Origin: Catenibacillus scindens
GTDB lineage: Bacteria > Bacillota > Clostridia > Lachnospirales > Lachnospiraceae
Length of the DNA stretch: 64,000 bases
Direction of reading: 5' to 3'
Assembly: GCF_014202115.1 (NCBI RefSeq)
Contig: NZ_JACHFW010000001.1
Coordinates: forward strand, 124,001 to 188,000
Positions 1-10,479 of the stretch are shown here, piece by piece. How positions within the stretch are numbered: position 1 is the stretch's first letter; each line of letters begins with the position of its first letter. Made by a program: the position numbers and the translations under genes. The notes beneath the pieces were generated by a model. The model saw only the letters and a list, made by a program, of their open reading frames with translations. It made no database searches and was not told the origin of the DNA.

Positions 1-1995
1 CAAAAGCCTTAGCAGTCCGTTAGAAATACAAAAAGAAATATTTAATGTTTTTATTTCTTTGGACTCTGTAAATAAAATGGTCACCGCCGTCTGGGTCACT
101 TTTGTAATAGTACCTTCCCCATAGATCCGGTGACGCACCCGTGCCCCAGTCCTAAAGAGGGAACGGTCCACAAGCAGTTCGCCTACAAACCTGGACATAT
201 CCGCCGGCTTATGATACCGCTCTTTAGCAAAATAAATGTGGAGTTTGTTCCTCGCCCTGGTCATGGCCACATAAAACATGCGGCGTTCCTCTTCCACATC
301 TGCCTCCATCACCGCCTTTTTGTGAGGCATGACCCCCTCGTTGGCGTCAATAATAAAAACCGTTGAGTATTCCAGCCCCTTGGCGCTGTGCATAGTGGAC
401 AGGACAAGGCCGTCGGCAGTTTCTTCCCTTCGCCGGCTTTTTTCTTTCAGTTTTAGCCCATAATCTTCCATATAAGCAAACCAGTCCTGGAAACTTTCGT
501 AGTTTTTGGCACTGTCCTGAAGTTCAGTGACAATATCCAAAAGATCTTCCTCTTTCACCCGGTGATCCCTGGCATACTCTATGAGAAAATTGTCGTAGCC
601 CACCCCGTAGCGGATATAGTTCACCGCCCCGTAGGGATTCATTTTCCCCAGGCTTTCCAGATCATAGGCCAGACGGTCCAACCGCTCCAGGGCCCAGTCT
701 TTCCCGGCATAGCTTGCCTTTAATGTTTCCAGAAAATGACCGGTTCCGGTAAGCATCTGCCGGGAGATATACCGCTTTGGCCGATTGATGATTCTAAGAT
801 AATCGCTCCGCGAAGCCTGCCCCAAAGCTGCCTTAATGTAGGCAAAAATGTCCTTGGCGATCCAGTGGTCAAATAAATTGGGCACACTGTCTTTCATCCG
901 GAAAGGAATGTTGTACTCCATCAGCTTTGCCACCAAAAGTCTGGCCCCGGTATTGGTCCGGTACAGCACCGCCATATCTTTAAGGGGCATTTTATCCTCT
1001 TTATGGCTCTGGTACACTTCCCGGATAAGGGTTTCATATTCTTCCGCCATAGTATTAAACATTTTCACCTCTATAGGTTCGCCGCCGCTGTGAAATGCCT
1101 TTAATTGTTTTTCATACCGCTCCCGGTTATTTTTAATGACCTGCAAAGCTCCCTCCACAATCTGTTGGGTACAGCGGTAGTTAATATCCAGAAGAATCGT
1201 TTTGGATTTGGGGTAATCCTTTGTAAATCCAAGCATGATCTCCGGACGGGCGCCTCTGAAACGGTAAATAGACTGGTCATCATCCCCAACAATAAACAGA
1301 TTGTTTTCCGGCGCCGCCATCATGCGGATAATCTCATACTGAACCTGGTTAATATCCTGAAACTCGTCAATAAGAATATACTGAAACTTTTTCTGCCACG
1401 CCCCAAGAATATCCGGACGTGCCTTAAACAGCTCCCAGGTATACAAAAGCATATCGTCAAAATCAATGAGACGGTTTTCTTTCAGTTTTCTGCCGTAGGC
1501 TTTATAGATCGCCTTAAACACATCATCGGCGCAGTTGACCGAATAATAGTGATCCAGGGACATATTTTCCCCTTTCACAAGACTGACTTCCCCGGAGACG
1601 TTGACGATAAAATCCGCCATATCGTCAATTTCCAGATCCATTTCCTCAACGATCTGCCTGAAAAGCTCCATTCTCCGGCTGTCCGTAATAATGTCCCCCG
1701 CCGTATAGTTGTAAGCTGCTTTTAAGACAGCGAAAAAAATACTGTGGAAGGTTCCAAAACTGACTGGCATGGGCTGCCCTTTGCAGAGGGCAAAAAAGCG
1801 CTCTTTCATTTCCCTGGCCGCGGCCTTTGTAAAGGTAACAACAAGAATGGAGGCCGGATGTACTCCGGCCTCCTCAATAAGATAGCGCACCCGCTGTGTA
1901 ATGACAGTAGTCTTTCCCGATCCCGGACCGGCCAGGATCATTGCCGGGCCGGCGACGTGGCTGATGGCCTCCTGTTGGGCGGGATTAAAACTCAT
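1..1995 (-). CDS. UvrD-family ATP-dependent DNA helicase, 3' end outside window
   Basis: Superfamily 1 3'-5' DNA helicase. The frame is open from the ATG at 1995 to the window edge, about 665 codons. Visible motifs are Walker A (GPGSGKTT, near residue 25), the DEFQD box, the [14 protein letters not shown] box and the late VAMTRAR motif. The last visible residues (YGEGTI, then a beta-rich stretch with K-x-L) fit the C-terminal Tudor-like end of UvrD/PcrA proteins, so only a few residues should be missing. The start overlaps the gltX stop (ATGA), which suggests translational coupling. It lacks the PcrA-type N terminus I would expect, so it is probably a second UvrD-like helicase rather than PcrA; the exact role in repair is not clear. 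Confidence 0.85.
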   Translation of the reverse strand, partial: MSFNPAQQEAISHVAGPAMILAGPGSGKTTVITQRVRYLIEEAGVHPASILVVTFTKAAAREMKERFFALCKGQPMPVSFGTFHSIFFAVLKAAYNYTAGDIITDSRRMELFRQIVEEMDLEIDDMADFIVNVSGEVSLVKGENMSLDHYYSVNCADDVFKAIYKAYGRKLKENRLIDFDDMLLYTWELFKARPDILGAWQKKFQYILIDEFQDINQVQYEIIRMMAAPENNLFIVGDDDQSIYRFRGARPEIMLGFTKDYPKSKTILLDINYRCTQQIVEGALQVIKNNRERYEKQLKAFHSGGEPIEVKMFNTMAEEYETLIREVYQSHKEDKMPLKDMAVLYRTNTGARLLVAKLMEYNIPFRMKDSVPNLFDHWIAKDIFAYIKAALGQASRSDYLRIINRPKRYISRQMLTGTGHFLETLKASYAGKDWALERLDRLAYDLESLGKMNPYGAVNYIRYGVGYDNFLIEYARDHRVKEEDLLDIVTELQDSAKNYESFQDWFAYMEDYGLKLKEKSRRREETADGLVLSTMHSAKGLEYSTVFIIDANEGVMPHKKAVMEADVEEERRMFYVAMTRARNKLHIYFAKERYHKPADMSRFVGELLVDRSLFRTGARVRHRIYGEGTITKVTQTAVTILFTESKEIKTLNISFCISNGLLRLL

Positions 1996-3458
1996 ACTCC
2001 GCCCACCGCGCTCTCTAAAAGCTCAATGCCCTTGCGAATGCGGGCCAGAGATTCCTCTTTGCCTAATACTTCCATAAGCTCTGTGGCGCCTCCCGGCGTC
2101 ATTTGCTTTCCGGAAACGGCCGTGCGCACCGGCCACATAACGGTAGCATTTTTATAGCCATGTTCCTGGGCGAAAGCCACAAGGATTTCATAGAGAGCGT
2201 CATTGGTGAAATTTTCCTGACCTTCCAGTACCGGCACAAGCCCTTTAAGGATGTCCAAAGCCGTCTCCATGGTGGATTTGCTCTTTTTGTGAACATACAT
2301 AGATGGATCGTACTCCGGAATTTTTTCAAAAAAGTCCACATGATCGTAAATATCCGGAAATACTTCAATTCTTGTCTTAACCATAGCCGCGATCTTCTTT
2401 AAATCCAGATCTTTCGTAATGGATTTTTTAAGGTAAGGCTCTGCCATTTCATAAAATTTATCAAAATCCATGGCCTTCATATACTCGCCGTTCATCCATT
2501 TCAGCTTGGTCATATCAAACACCGACGGTGTCTTGCTCATATGATGGTAATCAAAGACTTCCACAAGTTCATTCAGTGAAAAGATCTCCCTGTTATCCTG
2601 CGGACACCAGCCAAGGAGGGCCACATAATTGACAATGGCTTCGGAAATAAATCCCTGATCCAGCAGATCCTCGTAGGAGGAATGACCGCTGCGCTTGCTC
2701 AGCTTTTTGTGTTCCTCGTTAGTAATCAGCGGACAGTGAACATATACCGGAACGTCCCAGCCAAAGGCTTCATAGAGGCGGTTATATTTCGGTGATGAGG
2801 ACAAATACTCGTTGCCCCGGACTACGTGGGTGATCCCCATGAGATGGTCATCCACAACGTTGGCAAAATTATAGGTGGGGTAGCCGTCAGACTTTATAAG
2901 GATCATATCATCCAGCTCTGAATTGTCCACCGTGATATCCCCGTAAATCTCATCGTGGAATGTGGTTGTCCCGGTGGTTGGGTTGTTCTGACGGATCACA
3001 TAAGGCACTCCCGCGTCCAGTTTTGCCTGGACTTCCTCTTTGGAAAGATGGAGACAGTGCTTGTCATAGACAACGATCTCCTTGCCGGCGATCTCCTGTT
3101 TTAAAGAATCCAGCCGCTCTTTATCGCAAAAGCAGTAGTATGCCTCCCCTTTATCCACAAGCATTTGGGCGTATTTCAGATAAATACCCTGAGCCTGACG
3201 CTCACTCTGGACATAGGGTCCGCAGCCGCCGTCTTTATCCGGCCCCTCGTCATGGATCAATCCGGTCTTTTCCAAAGTCCGGTAAATAATATCCACCGCG
3301 CCTTCCATATAGCGCTCCTGGTCTGTATCTTCAATGCGAAGTATAAAATCGCCGCCCTCATGCTTGGCGATCAGATAAGCGTACAGCGCGGTGCGCAGAT
3401 TTCCCACATGCATCCGCCCTGTCGGACTTGGCGCGAAACGTGTTCTGACTTTACTCAT
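1992..3458 (-). CDS. gltX: Glutamyl-tRNA synthetase
   Basis: Class I aminoacyl-tRNA synthetase that charges tRNA-Glu (and tRNA-Gln in organisms that use the transamidation route). The length of 488 residues is typical. The N terminus has [11 protein letters not shown], the HIGH-type ATP site, and KKLSKRSG near residue 250 is the KMSKS loop. Between them lies the Rossmann/connective region, and the C-terminal third is the helical anticodon-binding domain. The start ATG at 3458 is preceded by a GGAGGAAATAT ribosome binding site. Its stop overlaps the start of the downstream helicase gene. Confidence 0.97.
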   Translation of the reverse strand: MSKVRTRFAPSPTGRMHVGNLRTALYAYLIAKHEGGDFILRIEDTDQERYMEGAVDIIYRTLEKTGLIHDEGPDKDGGCGPYVQSERQAQGIYLKYAQMLVDKGEAYYCFCDKERLDSLKQEIAGKEIVVYDKHCLHLSKEEVQAKLDAGVPYVIRQNNPTTGTTTFHDEIYGDITVDNSELDDMILIKSDGYPTYNFANVVDDHLMGITHVVRGNEYLSSSPKYNRLYEAFGWDVPVYVHCPLITNEEHKKLSKRSGHSSYEDLLDQGFISEAIVNYVALLGWCPQDNREIFSLNELVEVFDYHHMSKTPSVFDMTKLKWMNGEYMKAMDFDKFYEMAEPYLKKSITKDLDLKKIAAMVKTRIEVFPDIYDHVDFFEKIPEYDPSMYVHKKSKSTMETALDILKGLVPVLEGQENFTNDALYEILVAFAQEHGYKNATVMWPVRTAVSGKQMTPGGATELMEVLGKEESLARIRKGIELLESAVGGV

Positions 3459-3569
3459 GTCTGTATATTTCCTCCTTAATCATCGGCTTAATTCCATCAC
3501 AATCACCGGGCTAAACACAGAAGGTTTCCCTCTGCCTGAACCGGACATCACAAAATTTATGATACAAAC

Positions 3570-3620
3570 GTCAAAAGGCCATGGGGACTGCGCCTGCGCA
3601 GGCAAGCATGACCTTTTGAC
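3570..3620. repeat. Extended palindrome between gltX and the membrane-protein gene
   Basis: The 14-base arm at 3570-3583 (GTCAAAAGGCCATG) pairs with 3607-3620 with one mismatch. Inside it, GCCTGCGCAGGC at 3592-3603 is a perfect palindrome. It lies just upstream of gltX and downstream of the gene at 3662-5371. It has no clear T-tract, so it may be a repeat element or a weak terminator. Confidence 0.55.
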
Positions 3621-3661
3621 ACCTTCAACATTATATACCAACATTTAAAATGCCGCAAGAG

Positions 3662-5371
3662 CTATTCTGTTTCCTCGTTTGCTTCCCTAAGCGCCGCGGA
3701 TCCGGCTGAACTTTCCTGATTCGCGGCCCTTGCGGTTCGGCTGATCTCGCTGATATCAATAAACTCATCTTCCGACGGCACATACCCCACCGAAACCTGA
3801 TCTCCCGGCCTAAGAACCGCCAGGATCTCATTGGACTGAATGGAAGCCACAAAGACTTTATCCAGATCCTCCAGCTCAATATAATAGTAGGTATTGCCAT
3901 CCCGCACCGCCGAAGAGATGTAGGAAATCACACCTTCAGTGGTAGTCAGCGCCGAGGAATCTACCTGGGTGTTCTGAGCCAGAAGCTTTAAGTATTCCGA
4001 GTATGCTTCATTCAGCGTATCCCCGATAGCCACTAACTGGTAGCGCTCCACATTGACAAAGGCAAACATTTTCACAAGCCCGGCATTATCTTTCAGAGAT
4101 ACAAAATAGGTAGGCTGATTGCCAATGTTTAACAGGATAGGGAAGGTTGATACATAGGATAGATGCTGCACCTGTCCTTCCGCCGAGGACATGGCCGAAT
4201 ACTCTGTGGCCCCGGACACTGTATAGTACCTGGCTTCCTTCGTCCGCATATTGACAAGAACAAAGCCGATATTGGAAGCGTCATTTCCGGCAGACGTCAG
4301 TCCGGTGTACAGCCACACATCGTCTTCCAGAGCCAGGTAATTGTAGCCGCCGGAAGTCACAACAACGTCTTTCTGTCCGAAAATCGTATTAAAGAAACCG
4401 TTGCGGTATTTGCCCCAATAATCAATCTGTTGGACAACAATATCCGATGAATACGCCTGGTCAATCCATGTAGGCGCATCCTCAATGTCCATATACTCTG
4501 TAGCGCCGCTGCACGCGTCCACTAAAACAACGCCGCGGATATCTTTTCCGCCAAAGAGCCCGATGGTATAGTCCACAACAGGACAGATCCAGTAAGGCTT
4601 GCCCTCATCGTCTACCTCAAAACGGTAATCGTCAAAAATCAGGGTCGGGTAGCTTAACCGCAGATGTCGGTCAAGATTTCTGAAAAAATACTCTCCCGGC
4701 GAATATTTTATCCCCTGATCCAACTGGACTAAGGACACTTCCTGTGTCGTCATATTTACAGAAATATACCCAGGAAGTCCGTCGGACTGGTTATTAAACC
4801 ATTTAATAATGTCGCCGTAGCGCAGAGGCGCCACCCGGGTAGGCACATCGTTATAATTGATCTGGGTATAAGAGTAGGAGCTTTCATCCACCTCGAACTG
4901 GGATACAAGATCCACCAGCTCGCCAAGCTTCCGGTCGCCAAGGCGCACAGCGCTGTCCCTGTCAACTACCGGCACGTCCCTTAATGAAATCTGGCTGATA
5001 TCTGTGGCAAATTCCCGCTCCTCCACCGGCATGAGCTGCTGGTAGCTCTTCGCGTGAAAAAATTCGCTGGAAATCAGACTTCCCCCCAGGAGGACAACTG
5101 CGGCAATGACAATGATCCCCCCAAGGATTTTGGTACTCACTTTCATACCGCGAAAATTTACGCCGGAGAAGGAATTACTTTTCCCGCTCCAGTCAAACCG
5201 GGAAGCACCTTTCATTCCCGCCAGGAAAGACACAATGAGATACACAACAATCACTGAAATCACGTACATATAAAATTCTTTGGATTTCAGGTTAATAGCC
5301 GGCAAAGCAAAGTAAAATGCCAGCAGCGCGTAGACCAGAGTAATGATCACGCTTGTAATGACCTTTTTCAT
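3662..5371 (-). CDS. Conserved membrane-anchored protein of unknown function
   Basis: A 569-residue protein. Two N-terminal hydrophobic segments (about residues 5-25 and 35-52) and a third near 88-105 precede a large, mostly polar domain rich in beta-type sequence, presumably outside the membrane. A section near residues 265-300 (WICPVVDYTIGLFGG, then a VLVDACSG turn) looks like repeated small beta domains, but I cannot name a family. The C terminus (about 480-545) resembles an OB-like beta domain. GAGGAGA lies about 10 bases before the ATG at 5371. It stands alone between gltX and a gene remnant. Confidence 0.7.
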   Translation of the reverse strand: MKKVITSVIITLVYALLAFYFALPAINLKSKEFYMYVISVIVVYLIVSFLAGMKGASRFDWSGKSNSFSGVNFRGMKVSTKILGGIIVIAAVVLLGGSLISSEFFHAKSYQQLMPVEEREFATDISQISLRDVPVVDRDSAVRLGDRKLGELVDLVSQFEVDESSYSYTQINYNDVPTRVAPLRYGDIIKWFNNQSDGLPGYISVNMTTQEVSLVQLDQGIKYSPGEYFFRNLDRHLRLSYPTLIFDDYRFEVDDEGKPYWICPVVDYTIGLFGGKDIRGVVLVDACSGATEYMDIEDAPTWIDQAYSSDIVVQQIDYWGKYRNGFFNTIFGQKDVVVTSGGYNYLALEDDVWLYTGLTSAGNDASNIGFVLVNMRTKEARYYTVSGATEYSAMSSAEGQVQHLSYVSTFPILLNIGNQPTYFVSLKDNAGLVKMFAFVNVERYQLVAIGDTLNEAYSEYLKLLAQNTQVDSSALTTTEGVISYISSAVRDGNTYYYIELEDLDKVFVASIQSNEILAVLRPGDQVSVGYVPSEDEFIDISEISRTARAANQESSAGSAALREANEETE

Positions 5372-5578
5372 ACATTAACTCTCCTCTCAAAAAAGGTATA
5401 TTCTTTAAACCTGCCGGCCCGGCAAAACAGTGACGGCCGACCCGGTACTTAACGCTATCATAGCATTTGCCAGGCTGCAAGTAAAGAGGGGAAATCATCT
5501 TGCGATAGTCAAAAACAGGCATTTGTGCTATACTTACTTTTAAAGTGAATACAGGGGATATGAGGATGTAATGAAATA

Positions 5579-5796
5579 ATGGAAGAAAAAGGCAGAGAAA
5601 GCAGGAAAGATAATGATCTTTTTTTACTTGCAGCCTGATTGATTATATTGCCCGGAAAACAAAGAATAAAAGAGCAGATGTAGTCAATGCTCTCGGAAAA
5701 AATAATCTTGAAAAAATTTATGATTATAACAGCAGCGTATATTATGAAAATCCTTCTTATATTTATGAAGGTTTTATAGAAAACAAAATGCTTTAA
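5579..5796 (+). pseudogene. Frameshifted small gene remnant
   Basis: The ATG at 5579 opens a frame that stops after 19 codons. If one T is added to the T7 run at 5619-5625, the frame continues through LIDYIARKTKNKRADVVNAL to the TAA at 5796, giving a protein of about 72 residues with coding-like composition. The distance from ATG to TAA is 218 bases, not a multiple of three, as expected for a one-base loss. I do not recognise the family with certainty. It recalls small helical proteins found in toxin-antitoxin-like pairs, but no partner is present. Confidence 0.45.
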
Positions 5797-5797
5797 A

Positions 5798-5842
5798 AAA
5801 GTGCCGGCAGCAAAAACCAGCAGTCTTTGTGTCCGGCGCTTT
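5798..5842. terminator. Stem-loop between convergent genes
   Basis: AAAGTGCCGG at 5798-5807 pairs with CCGGCGCTTT at 5833-5842 with one G-T mismatch. It lies between the gene remnant (plus) and the lipoprotein gene (minus), so it may serve both strands. Confidence 0.5.
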
Positions 5843-5893
5843 CTCTATACGCTGTTTCCTTTGTAAAATCCCCGACAGATATATAGAAAGATT

Positions 5894-6391
5894 TTACTGA
5901 GTTTGTTGTGCTGAATCTGTCCATGTCTCCAACTGTATTCTTTCTTCCTCCAGAGCATCCCTGTAATCTTCCAGATCAGAGGCATTTGGGGCCACAATAA
6001 AGCCAAAGGCTTCATCGCTGGTCATATCATCCCGAAAGCGAACCGTTCCTGCGGCTGAACCTTCAGCCTCATCGGACATAATAATATTTCCCAGACATTC
6101 CTTGCCCTCACTGTTGGAAAATGTACAAGTGTATATCGTCTCCCCGGAAATTTGTGAAGCATTTTCCGGAGAAAAATCCATGGAATAGGTTACTCCCCCA
6201 TAGTCAAAACTGAGGGAAACATCGCCCTCCGTATCCACAAAAACAACATTTTCCAGATCTTCTTCAATCACTGCGGTCTTTCCATCATAGGCAAATCCAC
6301 AGCTTCCTCCATTGTTCAGGGAAGCGCAGCCGCCCGTCACAACCCCGGCCAATATGGCCGTCGACAGTAGTGTAAAGATTTTTCCCTTCAT
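5894..6391 (-). CDS. Small predicted lipoprotein of unknown function
   Basis: Using the ATG at 6391 gives 165 residues. The N terminus is a lipoprotein-type signal (MKGKIFTLLSTAILAG, then VTGGC), placing the lipidated cysteine at about residue 22. A GTG nine bases upstream is also in frame, but the AGGTGGGGG ribosome binding site fits the ATG. The mature part is acidic, with short beta-like stretches and a C-terminal helix (EDYRDALEEERIQL). No family recognised. It is divergent from the LtaS-like gene and probably sits on the outer face of the membrane. Confidence 0.7.
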   Translation of the reverse strand: MKGKIFTLLSTAILAGVVTGGCASLNNGGSCGFAYDGKTAVIEEDLENVVFVDTEGDVSLSFDYGGVTYSMDFSPENASQISGETIYTCTFSNSEGKECLGNIIMSDEAEGSAAGTVRFRDDMTSDEAFGFIVAPNASDLEDYRDALEEERIQLETWTDSAQQTQ

Positions 6392-6522
6392 TTCCCCCAC
6401 CTGCTTTCTTTTAAAAGCTAAATCACGTTTTTATGTTAATACAATTTTATCAGACTCTTTCCCCTAAGTCAATTGATATGTATTACGAAAATGTGGTCAT
6501 GTTATCTGAACAAAAGTATACC

Positions 6523-6551
6523 TTGACACCCTCTTTTAATATTGCTATGGT
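6523..6551 (+). promoter_or_regulatory. Sigma-A-type promoter for the LtaS-like gene
   Basis: TTGACA at 6523-6528 is followed after 17 bases by TATGGT at 6546-6551. It lies 45 bases before the preferred start of the phosphoglycerol transferase gene. Confidence 0.5.
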
Positions 6552-6596
6552 TAGATCAGATCATTACATTTTTCACAATATATGGGGGAACATTAC

Positions 6597-8738
6597 ATGG
6601 GGAAAAATAAAGAACACACAGATTCAGTGTATAAAAAACGAAACCTTCTTCCGCTGTTTTACTTTCCGCTTTTGCTGCTCTATGAGGAGAGCATTTTCCG
6701 CGCTTTCGTTATCGGGACTTTTCCCGGACGGACATTTGTCATCACTCTGCTTTTATGTGTCAGTCTTGGCAGCGCCATGACTTTGCTGTGCAGTTTCTGG
6801 AAGCCTAAAGTCAACAAAACACTCTCCCTCCTTCTGACTATTGTGGCCATCGCACCTTTTGTGGTCCAGACCGTATATATGGGAATTTTCCGCACGCCTA
6901 TGGTTCTTTCCTCCATGGGAAATGCCGGCCAGGCAGCACAGTTTATGGATATTATTATCCACACTATTATTGAAAATGTGCCCCCACTGACCCTTATGGT
7001 TGCCGTTCCGGTCATCGCCCGCGTTCTTTTGACCCGCTTCCATGTGGTGTACCGGCAATACCGCCTCCCCTTTCTTGGATTGTTTATACTCCCGGTGATT
7101 GCCGGTTTCGGGATTATTTTCCTTATGCTCCGCTCCGGCGGTCAGGCGGCGGGAAGCGCCTACGCCATTTATTACCATGAGCAGCCGGGCACGCTTGTTT
7201 TGAACCGTTTTGGACTTTTATGCTGCGTAAAAAATGATCTGAAAGCCCTGATCTTTCCCGATGAGCTTAAAGGGGATCTCCTTCTGACCCAAAGTTCAGG
7301 CCAGGATGCGCTTTCAAAAGAGCCTGCTGCCGAACCAGACGCCCCGGATTTTTGGAAAAACGAACCAGACAGCACTTCATTTTCCGAAACAGGGGAATCC
7401 ACAGACAGCATCGGGGAAAAGGCAAGCGAGACCATAGAAACTGAGACGGAAACTGAGGCGCCGAAGATCCCGGTTCCCAATGTGATGGATATAGATTTTA
7501 AAGCTCTGGCAGCCAACGAGACGGATGAGGTGTACAAAGCTATGGACGAATACTTTGCCCAGGTGGAACCTACATACACCAATGAATATACGGGTATGTT
7601 TAAAGACTTTAACCTGATCTTTCTCACCGCTGAAGCATTTTCTCCCTATGCCATAAGCGAAGATCTGACCCCCACATTGTATAAACTGGCCAACGAAGGT
7701 TTTGTTTTCCAGAATTTTTACAATCCTGTGTGGGGCGTCAGCACTTCCGACGGGGAGTATGTCAATTGTCTCGGCCTGATCCCCAAAAGCGGCGTATGGA
7801 GCATGTCCCACTCCAGCGACAACTGGCTTCCCTTCACTATGGGCAACCAGTTTCTGGCCCAGGGCTATACCACTCTGGCCTACCACAATCATACTTATGA
7901 TTATTATGACCGTGACCTGTCCCATCCAAATCTGGGCTACACCTACAAAGGTTACGGAAATGGCCTGGATGTGACCTATGTCTGGCCGGAATCTGATCTG
8001 GAAATGATGGAGCTGACCATCCCGGAATACATTAATGACGATCATTTCAGCATTTACTATATGACTGTCAGCGGCCATTTGCCCTATAGTTGGGGCGGCA
8101 ACGCCATGGCCTCCAAGCATCGGGACGCCGTGGAATCCCTCCCCTACTCGGAAAATGTCAAAGGGTATATTGCTGCCAACATGGAACTGGATCGGGCCCT
8201 TGAGTATCTCATAGAGCAGCTTGACGCCGCAGGAAAACTGGAAAATACCGTTATTGTTATGGCCGCAGACCATTATCCCTACGGTCTTGAGGAGAGCGAA
8301 TTGAGTGAACTTGCCGGACATAGTGTGGAGTCCAATTTTGAACTTTACGAAAGCTCGCTGATCCTGTGGAGCGGCAGCATGGAAGGCGATGCTCCGGTCA
8401 TTGTTGACAAATACTGTTCCAATCTGGATATTATTCCGACCCTGTCCAACCTTTTCGGTCTGGAATATGACTCACGGCTGCTCATGGGAAGGGATATTTT
8501 GTCCAATTCCCCGCCCCTTGTGATCTTTTCCAACAAAAGCTGGATCACCGACAAGGCCATGTACAACTCTCAAAATGGTCAGGTCACTTCCCTGAGCCCG
8601 AAAGAAACCGTCTCTGACGAATATGTTCAGTCCATCCACAATGAAGTTGCCGCAAAATTTACTTTTTCTACCTATATACTGGATACGGATTATTACCGAT
8701 ATTTATTTTCCCATGCCTCAAGCGCTGAGGATGAATAA
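6597..8738 (+). CDS. LtaS-like membrane sulfatase / phosphoglycerol transferase
   Basis: Alkaline-phosphatase-superfamily membrane enzyme of the lipoteichoic acid synthase type, about 713 residues. Several N-terminal membrane helices (to about residue 205) are followed by an acidic Ser/Thr/Glu-rich linker (about 225-290) and an extracellular sulfatase domain. NLIFLTAEAF is the first metal-binding strand, the Thr in GVSTSDGEY fits the catalytic nucleophile, and VMAADHYPYG holds the conserved Asp-His. The family transfers glycerol phosphate from phosphatidylglycerol to polymers. The ATG at 6597 is preferred to that at 6582 because GGGGG lies eight bases upstream of it. The polymer made is not certain. 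Confidence 0.85.
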   Translation: MGKNKEHTDSVYKKRNLLPLFYFPLLLLYEESIFRAFVIGTFPGRTFVITLLLCVSLGSAMTLLCSFWKPKVNKTLSLLLTIVAIAPFVVQTVYMGIFRTPMVLSSMGNAGQAAQFMDIIIHTIIENVPPLTLMVAVPVIARVLLTRFHVVYRQYRLPFLGLFILPVIAGFGIIFLMLRSGGQAAGSAYAIYYHEQPGTLVLNRFGLLCCVKNDLKALIFPDELKGDLLLTQSSGQDALSKEPAAEPDAPDFWKNEPDSTSFSETGESTDSIGEKASETIETETETEAPKIPVPNVMDIDFKALAANETDEVYKAMDEYFAQVEPTYTNEYTGMFKDFNLIFLTAEAFSPYAISEDLTPTLYKLANEGFVFQNFYNPVWGVSTSDGEYVNCLGLIPKSGVWSMSHSSDNWLPFTMGNQFLAQGYTTLAYHNHTYDYYDRDLSHPNLGYTYKGYGNGLDVTYVWPESDLEMMELTIPEYINDDHFSIYYMTVSGHLPYSWGGNAMASKHRDAVESLPYSENVKGYIAANMELDRALEYLIEQLDAAGKLENTVIVMAADHYPYGLEESELSELAGHSVESNFELYESSLILWSGSMEGDAPVIVDKYCSNLDIIPTLSNLFGLEYDSRLLMGRDILSNSPPLVIFSNKSWITDKAMYNSQNGQVTSLSPKETVSDEYVQSIHNEVAAKFTFSTYILDTDYYRYLFSHASSAEDE

Positions 8739-8757
8739 ACACCTAAAAATAACAACA

Positions 8758-8808
8758 GGCTCCTGTCGCTGAAAATTTCAGAGGCAGGAGCCCTTCTTAA
8801 TTTTTTAA
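8758..8808. terminator. Terminator between LtaS-like gene and esterase gene
   Basis: GGCTCCTG at 8758-8765 pairs with CAGGAGCC at 8785-8792, with a second inner stem (CTGAAA/TTTCAG). A T-rich tail follows on the plus strand (TTCTTAATTTTTT). The two genes converge here. Confidence 0.75.
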
Positions 8809-10397
8809 TAAAACCAGGCGCTGCCCTCATCCACTTCGTCCTCATCGGAAGGGAACATGGACGGATCAAACACAAACGGCGGCGTCACTTTCTCCATATA
8901 AGGGATCAGATCTTTTTCATGATCTACCCGCACTTCGCATGTCTTGTCAAAGATCATACAATTGGTATGTTCTGCTGTGCATGGATCCCACCAGGGAAGA
9001 CCGGCAGCGTTTGGATTGCCGCTGCGGGCAAAGTTAACCAAGGCGGAGGACATAACATTCTCCAACTTCTCGGTAATACCATCAAGCTGACACACCGGAA
9101 TAATAGATGTGTTATGGAACCAGAAAGGAATATCTGAGCAATGCCACGCCAGCTTATCTTCATCAATCTCAAATGTGGGTGTAAACATGTAGGCATAAAC
9201 CGGAGCAGTTCCTTCCTTTGCCTTGCGCTCAATATATTTCAGCGTTCCCGGACGGAACATAAGATCCAGGTTGCGCACATAAACTTCATTTTTATCCGGG
9301 TAAGCTGCTTTAAAACGGCGGATCACCTCGTCAGCGTTTTCCTCGCCATATTTCTGGGCCACGATATCCCGGCGCTCTTTGGCGCTTAACTGATCTTTAT
9401 GAGGGATAGGCGGCTCCATACTAAATTCACCTAAAACTGTCCCGATCATTGTGGGGATGGTCTTAAAGTGGTCTGCAAATCCAACCTCCACGGGATTTCC
9501 CACGTACCAGTCATTGGGTGTCGGCCCCCATTCAATATACTTGCCCTCTGCCGCCAGCTTCTTTTCAGCGGCGTTCACTGCCTCAATGAGACGCTGGGTA
9601 GTGATAATAGTGGCCAGATCATCTACATCCTTTTCTTCCAGATCTAACTGTTCCAAAATAGCAAGGACCAGATCTCTTCCTTTCACCTGCTCTCCCTGGG
9701 ACATACTGGAATAAACGCCGCTCATAACAACCGTTTTATGGAAAAGGCCGTCTGCCGCTGGAATTTGTCCCAGAGTCGTCACTTTGCTTCCGCCGCCGGA
9801 CTGGCCGAAAATCGTCACATTGTCCGGATTGCCGCCAAATGCGGAAATATTATCTCTCACCCACATAAGGGCAGCTACTAGATCTGCCATACCGGCGTTG
9901 CCGGAATTTTTATATTTTTCGCCGAAGGAAGACATATCCAGATAGCCAAAAACGTTAAGACGGTGATTTACAGAAACCACAACCACATCTCCAAACTCCG
10001 CCAGATTGGCGCCATCATAGCACACCTGCTCAATGGATGAGCCGGAGAAAAAGCCGCCGCCGTGAAGCCATACAAGCACCGGCTTCTTTGCCGAACTGTC
10101 CAGGCTTGGCGTCCATATATTTAAGTACTGGCAATTTTCATTTTCCGGCCAGAAACGGTGAGGCGTCGCCACCTCCCCTGTGGGCTTAGGATTATTTAAG
10201 ATCGGGCATATATAACCATAGCTTAACGCGTCTTTCACACCCTCCCACGGTTTGATCGGCGCCGGCATCTGAAACCGTTTTGCCTTTGCATAGCGGATGC
10301 CGTGAAATGTGTAAATTCCATCATAGTAAAAGCCTTTCAGCTTTCCCCCCTTGGTCTGGGCGATAGTTTCTTCGTTACACTTAAATCGAGTTCCCAT
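8805..10397 (-). CDS. Type B carboxylesterase / lipase family protein
   Basis: Alpha/beta-hydrolase of the carboxylesterase type B family, 530 residues from the ATG at 10397. That start is chosen because AGGAGG lies ten bases before it; the longer open frame (to 10475) adds 26 unlikely residues. Visible features are the oxyanion-hole loop WLHGGGFFSG, the nucleophile elbow FGQSGGGS, the acidic residue in GTVLGEFSM and the catalytic His in AWHCSDIPFWFHN. No signal peptide, so it is cytoplasmic. The natural ester substrate cannot be deduced. It is a single gene, with a hairpin cluster upstream. Confidence 0.9.
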   Translation of the reverse strand: MGTRFKCNEETIAQTKGGKLKGFYYDGIYTFHGIRYAKAKRFQMPAPIKPWEGVKDALSYGYICPILNNPKPTGEVATPHRFWPENENCQYLNIWTPSLDSSAKKPVLVWLHGGGFFSGSSIEQVCYDGANLAEFGDVVVVSVNHRLNVFGYLDMSSFGEKYKNSGNAGMADLVAALMWVRDNISAFGGNPDNVTIFGQSGGGSKVTTLGQIPAADGLFHKTVVMSGVYSSMSQGEQVKGRDLVLAILEQLDLEEKDVDDLATIITTQRLIEAVNAAEKKLAAEGKYIEWGPTPNDWYVGNPVEVGFADHFKTIPTMIGTVLGEFSMEPPIPHKDQLSAKERRDIVAQKYGEENADEVIRRFKAAYPDKNEVYVRNLDLMFRPGTLKYIERKAKEGTAPVYAYMFTPTFEIDEDKLAWHCSDIPFWFHNTSIIPVCQLDGITEKLENVMSSALVNFARSGNPNAAGLPWWDPCTAEHTNCMIFDKTCEVRVDHEKDLIPYMEKVTPPFVFDPSMFPSDEDEVDEGSAWFY

Positions 10398-10479
10398 ACA
10401 ACAATATCCTCCTGTAAATTTTGTAAATCCTGACCATGGTTTCCATCCATGGTTTTGCCGCCCATACTGCGGCATTCAG

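Noticed and set aside
1105-1725. A 206-codon plus-strand frame opposite the left-edge helicase
   Set aside because: The minus strand gives an unbroken helicase with all expected motifs.
5579-5796. Intact toxin-antitoxin pair
   Set aside because: Only one small, frameshifted gene is present and no partner could be found on either side.
7377-8321. A 314-codon minus-strand frame opposite the LtaS-like gene
   Set aside because: The plus strand carries the conserved sulfatase motifs, and the antisense frame shows no domain and no good start.
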